Positions 44,686 through 52,151 of a DNA stretch of 57,230 nt are shown here, piece after piece. The stretch comes from Pirellulales bacterium (lineage in GTDB: Bacteria > Planctomycetota > Planctomycetia > Pirellulales > DATAWG01), in the NCBI GenBank assembly GCA_036267355.1, contig DATAWG010000093.1, positions 1 through 57,230 on the forward strand, in the 5' to 3' direction. Position numbers and translations under genes: made by a program. Position 1 is the first letter of the stretch. Each line of letters begins with the position of its first letter. The notes beneath the pieces were generated by a model. The model did not search any database. It saw nothing but the letters and a program-made list of their open reading frames with translations, and had not been told where the DNA came from.

Positions 44686-46290
44686 ATGGCCAAGAAGCAA
44701 GCCAAGATGGCTAGCGCGAAACCCAAGAAGGCCGAAGCACCCAAAACAACGGCGCAGCAATTGGGAAGCCTCATTAAATCGGCGCGCGACATCATGCGCA
44801 AGGACAAGGGACTCAATGGCGACCTGGATCGCCTGCCCTTGCTGACCTGGATCATGTTCCTAAAGTTTCTCGACGATCGCGAGAAGCTGGAAGAGGCGCG
44901 CGCCGGCATCGCGGGCAAGAAATACAAGACAGCAATTGAGGCTCCATATCGCTGGCGCGATTGGGCGACCAATAAGCAAGGCATCACTGGCGACGAGTTG
45001 ATTGCGTTCGTGAATCAAGACGAGGCCGTGCGGCCGGACGGCAAACGCGGCGCGGGCCTCTTGTCATATCTGCGCAGCCTTCAGTCGTCGAACGGCGACC
45101 GGAGGCGAGACGTGATCGCCACGGTGTTCGAGGGCGTCGTCAACCGAATGGTGTCCGGCTATCTACTCCGCGACGTCATCAATCTGGTTGATAGCATTCA
45201 CTTCGATTCGACCGAGGAAATCCATGTCCTGGCGCGACTGTACGAGTCGATGCTGCGCGAAATGCGCGACGCGGCGGGCGACAACGGCGAGTTTTACACG
45301 CCCCGCCCCGTGATTCAGTTCATGGTCGCGGTCACCAATCCAAAGCTTGGCGAAGTGATTCTCGACCCGGCGTGCGGCACCGCCGGTTTTCTGACGGAGT
45401 CGTTCACCCATCTGGAAAAACAGTGCAAGACTGTCCAGGACCGCAAGGTGCTTCAGGAACGCAGCATTCGTGGCGGCGAGGCCAAACCGCTGCCCTACAT
45501 GCTCGCGCAGATGAACCTGCTGCTGCACGGTCTCGACGCGCCCGCCATCGAATACGGCAACAGTCTCGCGGTGAAGATCACGGAACTCGGCGAAAAGGAC
45601 CGCGTCGATGTCATTCTTACAAATCCGCCCTTCGGCGGCGAAGAAGAAGCCGGCATTCGCGGCAATTTCCCGGCGGATAAGCAGACCAGCGAAACTGCAT
45701 TACTGTTCTTGCAGTTGATCATGCGGAAACTACGGCGGCCAAGTGCTGGACATGAACACAGTGGCCGAGCGGCGGTAGTCGTCCCGCACGGCACACTCTT
45801 CGGCGACGGTGTCGCGGCAAGGATCAAAGAAGAACTCCTCAAGGACTTCAATCTACATACTGTGGTGCGGCTGCCGTTCGGAGTGTTCTCACCGTATGCC
45901 GACATTCCAACAAATCTTCTTTTCATCGACCGTTCGGGGCCGACGAAGGACATCTGGTACTACGAAACGCCGCTGCCGGAGGGCCGAAAGAAGTATTCTA
46001 AGACCAATCCAATTCGGATTGAGGAATTCGCAGATTGCATCAAATGGTTTCAGTTAAAGCGACGCCGCGAGACGGACCAGTCCTGGCGAGTTCAGGCGTC
46101 CGACATCCTGAAGTACGACGCTAGTGGCACACTCATTTCGTGCAACCTGGACATCAAGAATCCGCACAGTGCGGATGCCCTCGAACATCTGCCGCCGGAA
46201 CGACTAGCAGAAGACATCCTGCTGGACGAGCGGCGGATCATTGAAATCATGGAAGAGATCAAGGCCGAGCTTGCGGAGGTCTGCAAATGA
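44686..46290 (+). CDS. hsdM: Type I DNA methyltransferase M subunit (HsdM)
   Basis: 534 residues. HsdM methylates adenine-N6 in the site read by HsdS and is needed with HsdR for cleavage. A basic Ala/Lys-rich front (KKQAKMASAKPKKAEAPK) precedes the usual N-terminal helical domain (TAQQLGSLIKSARDIMRKDK). SAM-binding motif I DPACGTAGF (from Asp227) and catalytic NPPFGG (from Asn313), plus GEFYTPRPVIQFMV. Complete. The stop overlaps the hsdS ATG (ATGA at 46287-46290). Confidence 0.95.
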   Translation: MAKKQAKMASAKPKKAEAPKTTAQQLGSLIKSARDIMRKDKGLNGDLDRLPLLTWIMFLKFLDDREKLEEARAGIAGKKYKTAIEAPYRWRDWATNKQGITGDELIAFVNQDEAVRPDGKRGAGLLSYLRSLQSSNGDRRRDVIATVFEGVVNRMVSGYLLRDVINLVDSIHFDSTEEIHVLARLYESMLREMRDAAGDNGEFYTPRPVIQFMVAVTNPKLGEVILDPACGTAGFLTESFTHLEKQCKTVQDRKVLQERSIRGGEAKPLPYMLAQMNLLLHGLDAPAIEYGNSLAVKITELGEKDRVDVILTNPPFGGEEEAGIRGNFPADKQTSETALLFLQLIMRKLRRPSAGHEHSGRAAVVVPHGTLFGDGVAARIKEELLKDFNLHTVVRLPFGVFSPYADIPTNLLFIDRSGPTKDIWYYETPLPEGRKKYSKTNPIRIEEFADCIKWFQLKRRRETDQSWRVQASDILKYDASGTLISCNLDIKNPHSADALEHLPPERLAEDILLDERRIIEIMEEIKAELAEVCK

Positions 46291-47438
46291 CCGGAGCCAA
46301 TGGTTGGTCTGTCGTTCCACTGGGCGATGTAGTATCGCACAGGAAAGAGTTCATCCAAATCGACGATCTGATGACTTACAAACGTTGCCGAGTGAAATTG
46401 CACGCACAGGGAGTTGTGCTTCGTGACGAGGTTGCAGGATCGCTTATCAAGACGAAATCTCAGCAAGTATGCCGGAAGGATGAGTTCCTGGTTGCCGAGA
46501 TCGACGCCAAGATGGGGGGCTTCGGGATCGTTCCGGAGTGCCTCGAAGAGGCAGTGGTCAGCAGCCACTACTTTTTGTTTGTGCCCGATCGCTGTCGTTT
46601 GGAGCCCGAATTTCTGCGCTACTATTCAATGACACCTGCGTTCCGCGAACAAGTAACCGCTCGCGGCTCGACGAATTACGCCGCGATCCGGCCATCGCAC
46701 GTGCTGACGTACACAATACCTCTCCCGAAGTTGGATGAGCAGCGGCGGATTGTGACCAGAATCGAACGACTTGTCGGCAAGATCGAAGAGGCTCGTCACA
46801 GAGTTCAGTGCGTTGCTGGTGGATGGCGGGCATTGCTTCGCAGCATGTTTTCACAAATCGCCACGGAATCGCCACGCCAGAAAATGGGTGAAGTCGCGCC
46901 GCTAATCCGACGTAAGGCCGAACCCCGGCTTGGTGAAGAGTATCCCGAACTTGGTATTCGGTCCTTCGGAAAAGGCACTTTTCACAAGCCGTCGCTCGAT
47001 TACGTCGCCATTGGTTCAAAGAAGTTGTACCGCATTCATCCTGGAGACTTGGTTTTCAACAACGTATTTGCATGGGAAGGCGCGATTGCCGTAGCACAGC
47101 CAGAAGACGAAGGAAGGTTTGGGTCGCATCGCTTCATTACTTGCGTCCCGAAAGAGGGCACCGTCACTGCCGATTTTCTGTGGTTTTATTTCTCGACGCC
47201 AGAAGGTCTCGAACGAATCGGCGAGGCATCGCCAGGCGGCGCGGGCCGCAACAGGACTTTGGGGCTCGAAAAGCTGGCGGAGATCGAAGTGCCGGTTCCG
47301 CCCTTTGAACAACAACGCCGGTTCGGAAGACTGCTCGAGAAGGTGCGCGTGATGCAAGCCGCGCGGGATACCGAGCGCACGAAGTTGGACGCCTTCATTC
47401 CCTCGATCCTGGACCGGGCATTTCGAGGGGCGCTATAG
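46287..47438 (+). CDS. hsdS: Type I specificity subunit (HsdS)
   Basis: 383 residues with two target-recognition halves: TRD1 (about 1-145), a central conserved helix (LDEQRRIVTRIERLVGKIEE), TRD2 (about 195-325), and a C-terminal helix (FEQQRRFGRLLEKVRVMQAA). The bipartite DNA target cannot be predicted. TRD repeats are usual for HsdS; no inverted alternative half-genes are nearby, so no phase-variable shuffling is seen. Coupled to hsdM by a 4-base overlap. Confidence 0.92.
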   Translation: MTGANGWSVVPLGDVVSHRKEFIQIDDLMTYKRCRVKLHAQGVVLRDEVAGSLIKTKSQQVCRKDEFLVAEIDAKMGGFGIVPECLEEAVVSSHYFLFVPDRCRLEPEFLRYYSMTPAFREQVTARGSTNYAAIRPSHVLTYTIPLPKLDEQRRIVTRIERLVGKIEEARHRVQCVAGGWRALLRSMFSQIATESPRQKMGEVAPLIRRKAEPRLGEEYPELGIRSFGKGTFHKPSLDYVAIGSKKLYRIHPGDLVFNNVFAWEGAIAVAQPEDEGRFGSHRFITCVPKEGTVTADFLWFYFSTPEGLERIGEASPGGAGRNRTLGLEKLAEIEVPVPPFEQQRRFGRLLEKVRVMQAARDTERTKLDAFIPSILDRAFRGAL

Positions 47439-47439
47439 A

Positions 47440-47799
47440 ATGGCCATGAAGCACAACAAGTCATTCGGCGACGTGCTGCGCGAGAAGCGGATGGCAAAGA
47501 AGATTAGCCTGCGCAAATTTGCTCAGGTGGTTGGCGTCAGCCCGACCTACTTGTCCCAGGTCGAGCAAAACAATGTTCAACCGCCGACGGCTGATCGTGT
47601 CCAACGGATGGCCGAGGTGCTGGGCGAGAACGTCGATGACTGGATCGCGCTTGCGGGCCGCGTCGCCGAAGACTTGCCGGCGATTATTCACGAAAAGAAG
47701 GAAGTGCCCGATCTGCTACGCGCAGTGAGCGGGCTAACTGCCGATCAACTGCGAAAGCTGCGCGAGCAGGCAGAACGCATGAAGGATGAGGGACAATAA
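47440..47799 (+). CDS. XRE-family HTH transcriptional regulator
   Basis: 119 residues; ATG one base after the hsdS TAG, with GAGGGG upstream. The helix-turn-helix is SLRKFAQVVGVSPTYLSQVE (about 25-44), typical XRE/Cro. The C-terminal part (LRKLREQAERMKDEGQ) is a charged helix. It is paired with the ImmA-type protease gene that follows, as in phage and mobile-element repressor modules, where the protease removes the repressor after damage. It may control the RM operon, the following two genes, or both. Confidence 0.9.
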   Translation: MAMKHNKSFGDVLREKRMAKKISLRKFAQVVGVSPTYLSQVEQNNVQPPTADRVQRMAEVLGENVDDWIALAGRVAEDLPAIIHEKKEVPDLLRAVSGLTADQLRKLREQAERMKDEGQ

Positions 47800-47803
47800 C
47801 CCG

Positions 47804-48517
47804 ATGGCCGGCCGCTCCACCAAACCCGGACGAACGCCGCGGTTCATGCAGCCGCAGGAATTCGAGGACGAGGCTGCGCTGATCCTGGCCGAATATGGGC
47901 GCAAGAAAGCGCCTGTCACAGTCCCGCCGATCCCAATCGACGAAATCGTCGAGGAGCATTTCGAGATCGCGGTGGAGATCCGCGATTTGCGGCGTGAGTA
48001 TCCGGAGGGGGACGTGCTGGGGGCGATCTACTTCAACGACAAACTGATCGCCGTCGACCAGAGCCTCGTGCCCGATGATTTCCCCGCGATGCGGAGTCGC
48101 TACCGTTTCACGCTGGCGCATGAATTGGCTCATTGGCGACTGCATCGACACCTCTATTTGCGCCAGGCCGGTCAAAAAACCATTGCGGCCATCAATTCCA
48201 CTCGCCCGGACCACGTCCTTCGATCCCGGCAATACGACCCAAAGGAAGTGCAGGCCAACCGGCTCGCCGCCTGCTTGCTCATGCCGCGCGAGATGCTGAA
48301 GCGTGGGTGGCACGAGCAGTTTGGCGGCATGGAGCCGCTATATTTAGACGATCTGTGCCGCAACGCCAGCGTCGCGATCGGCGAGATGGACGAGGCGCTT
48401 TTCGAGGATGCCTGCCGGCCGCTGGCGACAATGTTCGAGGTCTCGCCTGAGTCGATGCGCTATCGGCTGGTCGAGATGAAGCTACTGCAGACGAAGAGGG
48501 AACCCTTGCTCTTTTGA
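47804..48517 (+). CDS. ImmA/IrrE-family metallopeptidase
   Basis: 237 residues from the ATG at 47804 (GAGGGA about 10 bases upstream; an ATG at 47786 overlapping the xre end is the alternative). Zinc-protease motif LAHELAHWRLHRH (His106, Glu107, His110) and a downstream Glu/Asn segment EVQANRLAACLLMP, the usual family third-ligand region. The last 70 residues form the helical C-terminal part (FEVSPESMRYRLVEMKLLQT). It likely cleaves the XRE protein to induce genes under stress or infection. Confidence 0.92.
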   Translation: MAGRSTKPGRTPRFMQPQEFEDEAALILAEYGRKKAPVTVPPIPIDEIVEEHFEIAVEIRDLRREYPEGDVLGAIYFNDKLIAVDQSLVPDDFPAMRSRYRFTLAHELAHWRLHRHLYLRQAGQKTIAAINSTRPDHVLRSRQYDPKEVQANRLAACLLMPREMLKRGWHEQFGGMEPLYLDDLCRNASVAIGEMDEALFEDACRPLATMFEVSPESMRYRLVEMKLLQTKREPLLF

Positions 48518-48589
48518 GCGAGGATATTTTTTTGGCCGTGGCGTTTAGCGTTTATGAAACATGAGCGCCTCAACAATGGAGGGTCAATC

Positions 48590-49975
48590 ATGACCAAGCA
48601 GTTTGATCTGTGGAGGGTTTTGAAGCAGATCTCGAATGTCCACCTGCGGCAATTCTTCACGGTGCGTAAGGAATTGCAGGACGTGCCGTGGGACGGATTG
48701 AAGGAGACGAAAATCGACCCGGTAGTCGAAGCCTTACAGGCAATGCCGCCTGCAAAACGTCGCCAGATTCAAATCCTGTTCAGCAGCTTCGCCAAGCTGT
48801 CGGACAATGCTGGCCTCAAGGTACTGCTCGAGGAATTACGCGGCCGCTATCCCAAGAAGGTTAAACACTTCGCCGCGCTCAAGCGCCGCATCGACAAGGT
48901 GATGTGGGCGTATTTGAATGCACGCGACGCCTACGAGGAGGCTGTCGTTTTCGCTCGCGCCGACGGCTTATCGGAGACGCGCTATTGGAACCGCTGGAGC
49001 AATTTGCCCGACAAGAACATCGCGGTAACCCAGGCACGCATCGACGCGCTCAAGGCCGGACTGTGCGCCTATTACAAGCGCAAGGAGCTCCGTGGCGAGA
49101 ACTGCGAAATCCATTACCACTCGCGGCGGAACGGCGCGGAATATCTGTTCGCCTATCTGCCCGACTGGCCGGACAACTTCATGGTCTTCAACGACGACGG
49201 CGAGTTGCAATCGCTCGATCTGCCGACTGCCTTCACGAACTTGTTCGTGTACACTCCCGCGACCGGAGCGCTTGAAATGATAGCCGGCGGCGGAAAGCCG
49301 ACGCAGAGGGACCTTTGGCAAATTTTCTGCAAAGCACTTCTTGGCCGTCAGGTGGACTACGTTGAGCCCGATCGCCCGGCGTACTTGCTGGAACATCTCA
49401 TCAAGCCAGGTTTCAAGTTCACTTGGCCGACCAGCGACCGTATCGACAGTGTTTGTGTGACGCGCATTCTGGTCGTGCCGACGGTCGATGGCCATGATCT
49501 GGATGGCCTCGCGCCGCGATTCCGAATGGGGCTGAGTTGGTCGCGGGTGCTCGAAATCCTCGACTCGCTGCTTGCGGCCCGCGATTTAAGCCGCTCGCAG
49601 GTCACCGTGGAGGAGATACGGATTCGGATTCAGTTACTGGGCGACGGCCAGAAGCGCGGGCGTGTGATCACGATTAACGTGACGCCCCGATCTTGCAACC
49701 TGAAGAGCCTGGACGACGAAGAGTTGCGGGAGATTGGCGAGCACTGTTTCAAGACTTGGAGGATTGAAGATGACGGAGTCGCTGGAGTTTCTTTGGCCGG
49801 TGCTGGAGACGGCATTGCCCGTGATCACACCGGAGACGTATCGCCGGTGGCCAAAAGCAGCTCGGGAAAGACTGTCCGAGTTGACGCTGCTGCGAAAAGC
49901 GGGCATGGCCAAGACGATTCGCTGTCCCGCGTGCGGCCGGCACACGGGCGACGTTTGGGAACGCGAAGGGGCTAA
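48590..49975 (+). CDS. Unknown protein A of a coupled pair behind XRE/ImmA
   Basis: 461 residues as read from the ATG at 48590 (GGAGGG 7 bases upstream). The first 120 residues are helical and basic (FFTVRKELQDVPWDGLKETK, MPPAKRRQIQILFSSFAKLS), the middle mixed (RWSNLPDKNIAVTQARIDAL, then EYLFAYLPDWPDNFMVFNDD), and the last third is alpha/beta. No known domain is recognised. The frame overlaps the next gene by 206 bases, which is odd. Adding one base near 49738 would turn the ending into ELREIGRALFQDLED and stop at 49767, two bases before the next gene's ATG. That looks like the true gene end. Confidence 0.7.
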   Translation: MTKQFDLWRVLKQISNVHLRQFFTVRKELQDVPWDGLKETKIDPVVEALQAMPPAKRRQIQILFSSFAKLSDNAGLKVLLEELRGRYPKKVKHFAALKRRIDKVMWAYLNARDAYEEAVVFARADGLSETRYWNRWSNLPDKNIAVTQARIDALKAGLCAYYKRKELRGENCEIHYHSRRNGAEYLFAYLPDWPDNFMVFNDDGELQSLDLPTAFTNLFVYTPATGALEMIAGGGKPTQRDLWQIFCKALLGRQVDYVEPDRPAYLLEHLIKPGFKFTWPTSDRIDSVCVTRILVVPTVDGHDLDGLAPRFRMGLSWSRVLEILDSLLAARDLSRSQVTVEEIRIRIQLLGDGQKRGRVITINVTPRSCNLKSLDDEELREIGEHCFKTWRIEDDGVAGVSLAGAGDGIARDHTGDVSPVAKSSSGKTVRVDAAAKSGHGQDDSLSRVRPAHGRRLGTRRG

Positions 49976-50960
49976 TGGCGAGCCGCGCTACTTCATGCCC
50001 TGTCCGGAAGTGATGCGCGCGGAAGTGTCGGCCGCCGACCGCCAGCAATGGAGCGTCGACGTTCCGTTGCTGGCGGCGTCGCTCGGCGCTGCGCTTGGAA
50101 TTACCGATCCAGTCAAGTCGCTTGCGAGCGACCGCGTATGGCACTTCGGGCAGATCAATTGGCACGGACAAATGCGTGATGTCGTCTTGGCCCGCGGGTT
50201 GGCACGGAAGGGCACGGAAGACTTGGTGCCGGTATTTGCCGACTTGTTAAAGCCCATCGTGTTCGTTCCCGACGAACGGCCGGCCCCGGATTATTGGGGC
50301 CGGGCTGCTCCGCCGGTCGTCGCGCTTTCGGCTATCGCATCGCTGGGAGCCAATGGTATTGAGATCAATCGTCGCGTTTTGACGGCGATGGTTGCCCAGG
50401 CCGAGGACCAATCGACGGCGGCATACGTCTTCCTGCTCAAAGGCGAATACTGGCAAATCACGTTTGAAGGCGAAACACAGTACTTCAAGGACTCGGTCGG
50501 GCTTGCGCACATCGCTCGTCTTTTGGCCGCACGGAATCGCTGTATACCCGCGAATTTACTTCTGGCGGCTCAATCCGGTCTCGATGTTCTGGCCTTTTCA
50601 GGGTCGTCCGGGGAGAACGTCACCGCCCAAGGACGAGAGAGTTACGCGGAACAATGGCGCGACCTCAACGAGGAACTTGCCAAAGCGCGGAAAAACAACG
50701 ACGACGGCCTTATTCAGAAACTGGAGGGCGACATAGAAGCAGTCGGAGACGAATTACTAAAGGCGACCGGTTTCAACGACCGGCCGCGAACGAAAAGCGA
50801 CTTGGAGCGGGCTCGCGTTAATGTGACCACCGCCATCAACCGCAGCATTGAGAAAATCCATGACAAGTTCCCCGCACTGGGCCAGCACCTCATGACGTTT
50901 GTTTCGACCGGGATTACGTGTCGCTATTCCCCAGACCGCGAAATCGATTGGCTCGTGTGA
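49770..50960 (+). CDS. Unknown protein B of a coupled pair behind XRE/ImmA
   Basis: 396 residues, GGAGG 8 bases before the ATG at 49770. It opens with MTESLEFLWPVLETALPVIT, then a four-Cys segment (CPACGRHTGDVWEREGANGE and MPCPE; three cysteines clear) that may be a small zinc site. The middle is alpha/beta (ITDPVKSLASDRVWHFGQIN), and residues about 315-365 form a coiled coil (LNEELAKARKNNDDGLIQKL). No known family. It is coupled to the preceding gene and should be in the same operon. A DNA- or nucleotide-related role fits the zinc site and neighbourhood but is not shown. Confidence 0.72.
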   Translation: MTESLEFLWPVLETALPVITPETYRRWPKAARERLSELTLLRKAGMAKTIRCPACGRHTGDVWEREGANGEPRYFMPCPEVMRAEVSAADRQQWSVDVPLLAASLGAALGITDPVKSLASDRVWHFGQINWHGQMRDVVLARGLARKGTEDLVPVFADLLKPIVFVPDERPAPDYWGRAAPPVVALSAIASLGANGIEINRRVLTAMVAQAEDQSTAAYVFLLKGEYWQITFEGETQYFKDSVGLAHIARLLAARNRCIPANLLLAAQSGLDVLAFSGSSGENVTAQGRESYAEQWRDLNEELAKARKNNDDGLIQKLEGDIEAVGDELLKATGFNDRPRTKSDLERARVNVTTAINRSIEKIHDKFPALGQHLMTFVSTGITCRYSPDREIDWLV

Positions 50961-51010
50961 ACTCAGCAAAGATGTAGCAGCCTTTGTGACAACGTAACAC
51001 GACTTGTGAC

Positions 51011-51043
51011 GCCGGGTCTCCAGCCGAGAGGCCATAACCCGGC
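51011..51043. repeat. Hairpin after the unknown pair
   Basis: GCCGGGT (51011-51017) pairs with ACCCGGC (51037-51043), with a smaller CTC/GAG stem inside. It lies between the end of gene B and the sigma-like gene. It may mark the end of that transcript; no T-tract follows. Confidence 0.35.
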
Positions 51044-51155
51044 GGTTATGATTCAAGCCTGTGTTGTTACTGCGGTTTCACCATTTCCGCGGCACAGTTT
51101 TCTTCTGCTTGCATCGATACGCTTGGTTTGGCTGCCTCCGGCCGGAGGTAGTTCA

Positions 51156-51731
51156 ATGTCAGGCGTTTCTCATTGGCACCACGTTTACAACGAGTATGCA
51201 CGCACCGTGATCCGCGTGAAGGCGCGGCAGTTGGTTCGGCGGCCAGGATTCAGCCGGAGCGACCGGGAGGATATCGAGCAGGAGCTTGCGGCTCACCTGA
51301 TCCTCCAAGCCGAGAAGTTCGACGCGGGGCGAGCGTCTCTCAGCACCTTCATCGCCCGAGTGATCGACTCCGCTGTAGCAATGCTTCTGCGCGAGCGCGG
51401 TCGGCTCAAGCGAACGCCAGCCGATGGCGTCGAAATCCAGTCGCTTGAGGTGATGATCGAACAGCCGGGTGAACCAGCCACGAAGCTGGGGGCTACGATC
51501 TCATCGGCCGACCTCGAGCGGCGAACCGGAGGCGCATCAAAGTCCGACCGGCAGATCTTTGAGGACGCCCAGGCATTTGATTCTGCGTTGGACTCGTTGC
51601 CGTCTGATCTTCGCGAGGTCTGCCGTCGAATGATGGGCGGTTCCGAGCAAGATTTATCGCGGCGTAAGGTCAAGGCGGCGATGGGCGCAATCCGAAAGCG
51701 GTTTGAACGTGCGGGTTTCGGCGAAAAATAG
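51156..51731 (+). CDS. Sigma-70-region-2-like protein of the element
   Basis: 191 residues from the ATG at 51156 (GGAGG 7 bases upstream; longer upstream frames lack such a site). The N-terminal 80 residues match the region 2 pattern of ECF-type sigma factors: RSDREDIEQELAAHLILQAE, then FDAGRASLSTFIARVIDSAV. The C-terminal 50 (FDSALDSLPSDLREVCRRMM, GAIRKRFERAG) resemble region 4. Such proteins recur in planctomycete integrated elements ahead of primase genes and may direct RNA polymerase to element promoters. It could also be a diverged accessory protein without polymerase activity. Confidence 0.68.
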   Translation: MSGVSHWHHVYNEYARTVIRVKARQLVRRPGFSRSDREDIEQELAAHLILQAEKFDAGRASLSTFIARVIDSAVAMLLRERGRLKRTPADGVEIQSLEVMIEQPGEPATKLGATISSADLERRTGGASKSDRQIFEDAQAFDSALDSLPSDLREVCRRMMGGSEQDLSRRKVKAAMGAIRKRFERAGFGEK

Positions 51732-51809
51732 TGATGTCGCGGACACACGAGCACGTCGACGGCATAGGTAACAACGGGAGAGGCACCGCGCTTCGCAAAG
51801 GAGCTACCT

Positions 51810-52103
51810 ATGACCGCCGACGTGTTTCGATTTCGTCTTGAATCGGAAGTGCCGCTGGACGAAGCGGAGATGTCGCTGCAGCTCGCGACTTTTGCGGTCG
51901 AAGGGTTGTTCGGCGTGGCCCGCGTTCGCCTTGACCTCTCCTACCATCTCGACGAGCCGCGTCAAGCAATTCTCATCGACGGTACGAACGAGGTCGGCGC
52001 TGCGGTGATTCGCGTTTTCACATCCCTGCTACTCCGCGAATTTGGTGAAGACTCGTTCAAGATCGAGCGCGTAAATTCATCGATGGCCGCCGTCGCTGCT
52101 TAG
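51810..52103 (+). CDS. Small element protein of unknown function
   Basis: 97 residues; GGAG precedes the ATG. The sequence RFRLESEVPLDEAEMSLQLA, RLDLSYHLDEPRQAILIDG and LREFGEDSFKIERV looks like a compact alpha/beta protein found between sigma-like and primase genes in related elements. No catalytic motif. It lies 78 bases after the sigma-like gene and 48 before the primase gene, in one transcription unit. Confidence 0.65.
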   Translation: MTADVFRFRLESEVPLDEAEMSLQLATFAVEGLFGVARVRLDLSYHLDEPRQAILIDGTNEVGAAVIRVFTSLLLREFGEDSFKIERVNSSMAAVAA

Positions 52104-52151
52104 CGAGGCAACGTAACAGGGAGGACTCGCTAACCATCAAGGTTCTCGGCG

